From Tetrastigma voinierianum (taxonomy: Eukaryota; Streptophyta; Magnoliopsida; Vitales; Vitaceae): a DNA stretch of 64,000 nucleotides. Positions 58,069 to 64,000 of the stretch are shown here, piece after piece. The translations under genes and the position numbers were made by a program. The notes beneath the pieces were generated by a model. It did no database searches. It was not told the origin of the DNA and was given only the letters and a program-made list of their open reading frames with translations. Positions within the stretch are counted from its first letter, which is position 1, and every line of letters begins with the position of its first letter. The stretch covers positions 248,001-312,000 of the forward strand of contig JAEQBH010000734.1 in NCBI GenBank assembly GCA_016808115.1. Reading direction: 5' to 3'.

Positions 58069-58989
58069 TGTAACACCTCCAAACATACCCTAGTAGTTTT
58101 CAGACTTGTTTAGGGTATATTATAAGCTAAATATGAATTTTCGGGAAATAAAACGAGATACCCGGAATTTGTACAAGACTTAAGGACAATATTGTCATTT
58201 GTAAAAAGGGGCTTAAAAGTCATAATTTGAAAAGACTATGGGCCAAAGAAGAAATAATAAGATTGTGTAATTCCTAGAAGATTAGAAGGCAATACAATAA
58301 AAGGACAATGGAAATACAAATGGCCAAGAGTAGGAGGGCCAAAAAGCAAATAAGAAATTAACAATGGGTTTTGGAGGAGGGCCAAACAAGGCCTTAGCAA
58401 ACATGGAATTTAAAGACCAGAATTGGTCTCATTTTGGGGAAAGAAAGAAAAAAATGTGAAGAGGAAGAAGAAAGAGAAGAAGAGGAAGAGGAGATCAAGC
58501 GAGCCAAGGTATGGATTCTATGATTTTGAATGGAAACTAACATGAACATGGAATTGTATGGATTCTATGACTTTTGTATGGAATTCTAAGGTTTGTATGG
58601 TTAATGACTTGTCTCCAAATCTAGGGTTTTGTTAGAATTCATTCTAACCTTGGATTTCTTGAATTTAGGGTTGGTAAAACCCTATATGGAACAAGATAAG
58701 TATGGAATCCTCCCTTTTGGGTTAGATTCATGGTTAATTTAGCAAATTGAGTTAGGGTTCAAAATGAGCTAACTAATCTTCATGCAGTTTGTGTGGTTAT
58801 GACCCATATTAGAATGGTTTTAGAGGAGAACTTGGAAAAGTTTTGAAGATACATGTAATGAAAGAGGAATTGAATGAAAAGAGATTACAAGATGTATAGG
58901 GAATGGTTTTTTGATGTGTGTTTAGTATAGAGTTGAATTGGATGGAAAACTATGGAAAAAATGGGAGAAAACACACATTACAGGCATTT

Positions 58990-59095
58990 CAAGTCATGTC
59001 TGGAAATTTACACCTTGAATGTGTACCGGTACACCACTTGAGAACCCGATGTGTACAGTACACATTGAGGTGTCTGGTACACCAATTCTGATTAC
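58990..59095. repeat. Small word patch, GTGTACCGGTACACC type
   Basis: TGTGTACCGGTACACCAC, GATGTGTACAGTACACATTG and GTGTCTGGTACACC are three self-complementary words within about 75 bp of unique sequence. Confidence 0.7.
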
Positions 59096-60129
59096 TCCTA
59101 TTTCGACCAGCTTTTCGTATTTTATATGCATAACTTTCTCATTTCTTATCTATTTGAGTGATTTAAGTGGATAATTAAAGCGAAGCACGAGGAGAACCAA
59201 GCATTACAAATAGGCATCGTCAATTCGGACTCTAAGTGGCCTGAAATCCACTCAAGTGAGGTATGTGCAAGCAGTTCTGTATCAGTTTTGAATCATAGAG
59301 TAGTCAGGTTGTTTGGACGTATCTTGAAATTCAGAATGCTCCGGTGGGTGATTCTGGTTGGAGGAGGGCCCATAGCACCTTAGCTTTAAGGAGTATAAAG
59401 AACCAGTGTCAAATATGGATACAAGACCTTTGGAAAATGAATATTACAAACTGTCCCTCGGTAAAATCAGTGTAGACTAGTTGGCATGAAAATGCCATAG
59501 TAACGGAGATTTGGATGATCAAATTGGAATGATTCAATTTCTAAGTGAAATCTTCATAGAGGGACAAGAATACTTGAATGATATGTGGATAGGCATCATA
59601 CCGTACAAGTATCCAAAATGCCATATGGAATAGGCATGAAACATGAAAATGATCTGAAAATGAACATGAACATGAATATGGAAGGTGAATAATCATGATC
59701 ACGAGGAATGTGATTAAGAAAAGGTTATGAGTTATGAAATACATATGATCATATGACTACATAGGGCCAGAAAAATGAATGTGTGGGCGTCTGTTGGTGG
59801 CCCGGCACTCGACCCAGTGCTACGAAGCCTCACAACTGGCATTAGTTGCTTGAGTTTTGGTGGTGCTCGGCACTCACTGGCGGTCTTGCGGCATACGTGC
59901 GTGGCTTGAGCACGTGCGATCGGTGCTACAGCCAGCTCTGGCGGTCTTCACCAGGCTCACTTGTTGCATGAGCGAGGCACGATCTGTGTATGGTGCTAGA
60001 CACCCAGTCTTGTATTGTACCTTCGGGTGTACTTGTGCTGCGTCACTACTCATTTCTTATGATTGGTCTAGAGTAGCTAAGGCAGACATATGATAAAGCT
60101 CTTGAATAATGAATAAGAGTAAAGATGCG

Positions 60130-61570
60130 AATGTATCTCACGTATCGATTAGGATACACATTGGTACCTACGGGTACTCCTGTATCTGACAAAGTTCTGT
60201 GGTACCTACGGGTACTCTTGTATCTGACTAAGTTATGTGGTACCTACGGGTACTTCTATATACGATGGGTTACGCCAGTACTGCAGGTATCTGCATGCGA
60301 ATAAATTCACAGTAGTCTACTACGGGTACTCACGTCTACGATTAGTTACGTAGTACATACGGGGTACTCCACTATTATCTGAATAAGTTCGAGTATACGA
60401 TTAAGTCTGTCTGGCAAGTTATGTAGTACCTATGGGTACTCACATGTGATTAAGTTTGTAGTACCTCTGAGGTACTCTCAGTATTTCATCGGGTTACATG
60501 TACCTAGGGTACTCTGTCCCGATTAAACCAGTAGTACCTATAGATTTACTCTGTATTGGATTAAGTTATGTATGTATCGATTAGGATTACGTGGTACTGG
60601 TGCTCACTGTATCTCATAAGTTATGTGGTACCTATGGGTACTCAGCATCGATAAAATAAGTATAAGTTTGTAGTACCCACGGGCCACTCTTGTATCGTGT
60701 TTATAAGTATAGGTTACGTAGTACCACGGGTACTCGTAGCAGGTAAAATAAGTATATGTATACGTATGATCTATACACAGTATGGACTAATGTCATGCAG
60801 TAATATAACTGTCTGCTATCGTCAAATCGACCTTGTATATGATTGGATTCGGAGCTTATTGTGCCTCTGGGTACCTTAAACACCGAGGATAAGATCCAGT
60901 AAGATATTATATGCTCAGTAAAGAATGATTATAAGTTAAGTAAGGCAGTATAAGTTACATACATGTATGAGGATCGAAATACATGTATAAGGATTACGTA
61001 ATACAAGTATAAGTTAATAAGATTACTTAGTAGAACAAGTATAAGATACGAAGTACAGTATAAGTTTTGTGAGTACTTACAGTTACTTAAATGCAGTGTA
61101 ATCTGAGTATATGTTAAAGTAACAACCTCAAAGTAAATACTACGGGTACCTCGAAATAAGTATAAACTCATAGAATAAGTATAAGTTCTTGTACTCCTAC
61201 GGGAGTCTGAATAAGCAAATACACATTAAGTATAAAGTTACACGAAGACAAGGATAAGCTCTACGCCAGCTTCTGAAGCCTAAATAAACATAAGTACGTA
61301 GTATAAGTTACGAATAAAGATAAGTTACCATGCAACTCACTACGGGAGTCTGAATAAACATAAATTACGGTGAAAGTATAAGTTACGAATAAGGATAGAG
61401 ATTGCATGGCTCCTACGGGAGTCTGATTAAACATAGAGATACGGTAAGTATAAGTTTTGAATAAGGATAAGTTCTGTAACTCCTACGGGAGTCCTAAATA
61501 AACATAAGTACATTAGAAAGCATAGGATTACGCATAAGAATAAGATCTGTAACTCTACGGGAGATCACAG
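60130..61570. repeat. Word tract GTACCTACGGGTACTC changing to CTCCTACGGGAGTC
   Basis: About 16 words of the type GTACC-TACG-GGTAC occur at 40-70 bp spacing from 60165 to about 61150, then five words of the type CTCC-TACG-GGAG from 61190 to 61560. Both are inverted repeats around the same TACG centre, and both sit in spacers rich in ATAAGTATAAGTTACG. The ORFs here are spurious. Confidence 0.88.
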
Positions 61571-62057
61571 AATAAGCGTAAGCACGTTATAAGAAGAGTA
61601 CTTGTATAAGTTCATAATATAAATGCATGGAAATTTATATTATCTATTTTTGTTTTATGTAAATGTGTGTATATGCAGACATATGTTTCCCACTAAGCAT
61701 AAACCTTAGCACTTGGGTTTTAATCGGGTGTAGGTATGAAGACATCGAAGACTTCACTCGAACAGGTTGGGCCAACACACTTGTAGGGGTTCACTACATG
61801 TAGGTTCCGTGCTCTGATTTGTAAATGTAAAAGTATAGTTTTGTATTTGTAAATGGGACTCGGTAAATGTGTATAGATTTTGATGGATACCACTCCGGTG
61901 GTAGTTCTTTTGATTATGTTATAAGATGTGGGCCATACCCGGGTACGGTCGAGTTTTAAAAAAAATAAAAATCGGAGTGGGAGTCCAGTCCCGAGTCTCG
62001 CACCCGAGGCTTCGGTTGGATCCATGATCGGGTCGGGCCAGGAATCGAGGTGTGACA

Positions 62058-62125
62058 ACGGTGCTTTGCTACGGCTTGAGTAGGAGGAATTTAGGATCTG
62101 ATATTGTTGATTAAACTACCTTGTT
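62058..62125 (+). mobile_element. Family A LTR (A12), end after the nested LTR
   Basis: ACGGTGCTTTGCTACGGCTT..GTAGGAGG and GATATTGTTGATT continue the LTR interrupted at 58068. The terminal bases are degenerate. Confidence 0.7.
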
Positions 62126-62139
62126 GCAATTAGGGTGGA

Positions 62140-62748
62140 ATCACAAATCCTCATCCTACGATTGTGTAGGAGCGAAGGTTGATTAGGCGAAGGTAAGAGG
62201 CGAGAGTGAAGTTGCTGAGTGAACTGTTGGGAATGGTGGTAGGCTACTAGAGAGTGCAGTGCTGGCCCGAAGGCTGGCACAGCTGGGAGAGACTCTCTTT
62301 GGAAATGTTGCTTTAGCTACAGGTGGTGGAACTTCTGAGCGCAATGTTCATCCACAATAGTGTCAATCAAGCACATTTCCTCTAGACCTTCTTCCTTTGG
62401 ATGAACATGCTTTCTATTTAAATGAAAGATCTTGAGCTCCATTGTCATGTTGCTGAAGGTAAGTTGCATGACCCCATTCCTACAGTTGATGATTGCATTT
62501 GATGTAGCCAAGAATGGTCTCCCTAGTATGATAGGCACATAATTGCCTCTTATAGCCATTGGCTCGGTGTCGAGGACAACAAGAGTCCAGATAGTAGAAC
62601 TTATCCAACTTCAACAAAACATCTCAACTATGCCTTTAGGAATTCTACAAATCTATTTTGCCAAAGATAAGGTGTGATAAGTGTAGTATGGCTTCAACTC
62701 TCCTAATCCACTGCTTATAGACTAAGTAAGGTAAATGTTTACACTGCC
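62140..62748 (-). pseudogene. Athila/Tat protease fragment, 3' half plus linker
   Basis: The minus-strand 80-codon frame (62317-62559) reads MAIRGNYVPIILGRPFLATS, NAIINCRNGVMQLTFSNMTM, then the acidic linker EEMCLIDTIVDEHCA. Upstream, in other frames, LLKLDKFYY and LGELKPYYTYHT are recognisable. The fragment is cut at about 62748, just at the active-site DLGAS region, by LTR A13. The linker continues to about 62140, where LTR A12 ends. It matches the protease of the 24831-30050 element (NYVPIITGRPFLATSNAII). Confidence 0.88.
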
Positions 62749-62750
62749 TT

Positions 62751-63408
62751 CGATTAATGCTCAAAAGTGGTATTTGAGCTATGTTTATTGGTGTGTTTTG
62801 GTTTTGTGTGCTAATCAGCAATTAACCCAATTGAAGATTATATCCGCATCATACTACTACTCGTGTTTTTATGGCTATTTTTGTAGTTTCCTTGCCAGTT
62901 AATCACATGCCAAAAATTATCTAGTCAATCCAAACAACAAAGAATCCAAGTTTAACTCTAAACTCACGCATTTAAGTCAAAGAATTTGAAGCCTCAAACT
63001 GAAAAAAGTGGACCATCATGTAAATTTTAAGGTTGCGACTTTCATACAACCTCAGAGAATTTCGCAGGTCATACAGAAATTCAGTCATAATCATTTACCC
63101 CACCTTGACTTCCATTTGACCACCTTTTATGGATCTTCCTAAACTCCGCTCCATATGTGGCTGTTGGTAGTCTCGCATATTTTGTAATTTCCCTTGACCC
63201 CGAGCAAAGATATAAGCCCCAAGAAAGCTCAAATTCAGGCGATAACTTTTGTCAGGTGGCTGGCGCAAAAGCTTTCAGCTTTCCCGCTTTTCTTATTTTC
63301 ACTCATTTTCTCTCCCTTTCTCACTTTCTCATCACAAACACTCCCTTGAGGATGACACTCAAGGCATGCTTGGCTAAATCCCCTCATCCTGAAAGAGAAG
63401 CCACTAGG
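62751..63408 (+). mobile_element. Family A LTR fragment (A13), U3 and R part
   Basis: CGATTAATGCTCAAAAGTGG...TTTGTGTGCTAATCAG starts the hairpin. The word patch at 63025-63090 has GGTTGCGACTTTCATACAAC and GAGAATTTCGCAGGTC. A TATA-like AGATATAAGCCCC lies at 63208. It is truncated after AGAGAAGCCACTAGG by A14. Confidence 0.78.
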
Positions 63409-64000
63409 TGATATGCTCAAAAGTGCTATTTGAACCTTATGTTTATTGCAAGTTTGAGCACTTTTGTGCTCAACAGCGTAATTAACCCGATGTGCACATT
63501 AAGGTCCCCGCTATTGTACTCATCGTGATTTCTCGCTAATAATTTTTAGTTTTGCAAGCTATTTATGCCAAAATTGTCGAAAGCTGATCCAAGATAAAGA
63601 ATTTGCTCAACTCAATTTACGTATCGTAAAACCAGGAGAGAATAGCAAAGAAGAAAATTAGAGAAGTGAATTCTTGTGATCATAAATTTTCTGAACCTAC
63701 AAAATTCTCATGTGTTATAAATTTCTTCCCGCTGCAAACTGCTCATCCCGCACCATGACTTCCCCCTGCGCTTTACTTTTGGACTTTTTTGTTCCCTTTG
63801 GTTTTTCTTTTTGCCCCAATGCAATAGTGTTTGTTGTGTTATTTTGTACTCTTGTAAAGTGGGTTTGGCCATAAAAGCCCTTCAAGCTAAGCACTATAAG
63901 GGAATCTTTCATTAATAAAATTTAAGTAGAAGCTACTAGCTCTTTTTTTCTCGTCTATTTTTTCTCTACCCTTTCTTCCATCTTTCTACACTAAACACCC
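63409..64000 (+). mobile_element. Family A LTR (A14), runs off the right edge
   Basis: TGATATGCTCAAAAGTGCTA starts a decayed hairpin. A word patch at 63670-63750 (CATAAATTTTCTGAACC, TTATAAATTTCTTCCCGC, AAACTGCTCATCCCG) is close to that of A3. CATAAAAG at 63870 is the TATA position. It is inserted into A13. Confidence 0.78.

Larger units (their letters stand above)
58069..62057 (+). mobile_element. 3,989-bp solo LTR, Tekay/Del-like, nested in LTR A12
   Basis: It opens TGTAACACCTCC and closes GAGGTGTGACA, the inverted ends typical of Tekay/Del chromovirus LTRs. Flanks CCGGT (58064-58068) and ACGGT (62058-62062) match at 4 of 5 bases, as expected for a 5-bp target duplication. The host LTR sequence continues correctly on the far side. 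No gag, pol or PBS lies inside, so it is most likely a solo LTR; a large coding-free element is the alternative. It contains two word patches (58990-59090 and 60130-61570). Confidence 0.72.

Noticed and set aside
60130..61570. Centromeric or subtelomeric satellite
   Set aside because: The tract lies within the boundaries of a solo LTR with a near-match target duplication, and its spacing varies from 40 to 70 bp.

Overview
This window looks like nuclear DNA from a flowering plant, probably a gene-poor heterochromatic stretch. I recognise no host gene, tRNA, rRNA or CRISPR array. Nearly everything assignable is LTR-retrotransposon debris. Primer-binding sites (PBS) match the 3' end of plant tRNA-Asp, and the gag, protease, RT and integrase fragments are of the Athila/Tat type of Ty3 elements. 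There is also a Ty1/copia integrase scrap and one large solo LTR that looks like a Tekay/Del chromovirus. Species cannot be told. Many frameshifts sit next to CC/GG-rich words, so consensus-read error may explain some of them.

Layout. 1-2710: end of a family A LTR, then a minus-strand element D (leader ORF, three PBS-like motifs, LTR 959-2710). 2711-3235: copia integrase scrap. 3236-14498: mainly plus-strand family A elements P1 and P2, which keep only gag scraps, with LTRs nested in LTRs. 14813-17804: one very long LTR (family C) carrying about 29 diverged copies of a palindromic 10-mer. 18321-24293: minus-strand family A copies, again nested. 24294-30050: the only stretch with a recognisable gag-PR-RT-RNase H-integrase set, minus strand and broken. 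30051-53369: a 23.3-kb tandem array of one minus-strand element (family B), arranged LTR-internal-LTR-internal-LTR-internal-LTR with a period of about 7.35-7.43 kb. Each unit has gag, protease and a 'putative plant transposon protein' ORF but no RT or integrase. 53370-64000: more family A LTRs, one split by a 3,989-bp solo LTR (58069-62057), and a minus-strand protease scrap.

The most unusual signal is not a gene. Several unrelated LTR families carry a patch in which short self-complementary words are scattered through otherwise unique sequence. Between copies the words change together while the spacers stay the same. The clearest case is inside the array: units 1 and 3 use GACGCCGCGACGCG, whereas unit 2, at matching positions with matching spacers, uses GGCGTCGCGGCGTG. 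Family A LTRs show the same habit with different words, and family C, fragment E and the Tekay-like LTR show further word sets. A second shared design is that LTRs of families A, B, C and E all open with a 5'-terminal hairpin, although their sequences differ.

Nothing here appears able to move by itself. The array units, P1, P2 and the mini-element at 53406-56549 are non-autonomous and would have depended on enzymes from an intact relative such as the ancestor of the 24831-30050 pol remnant.
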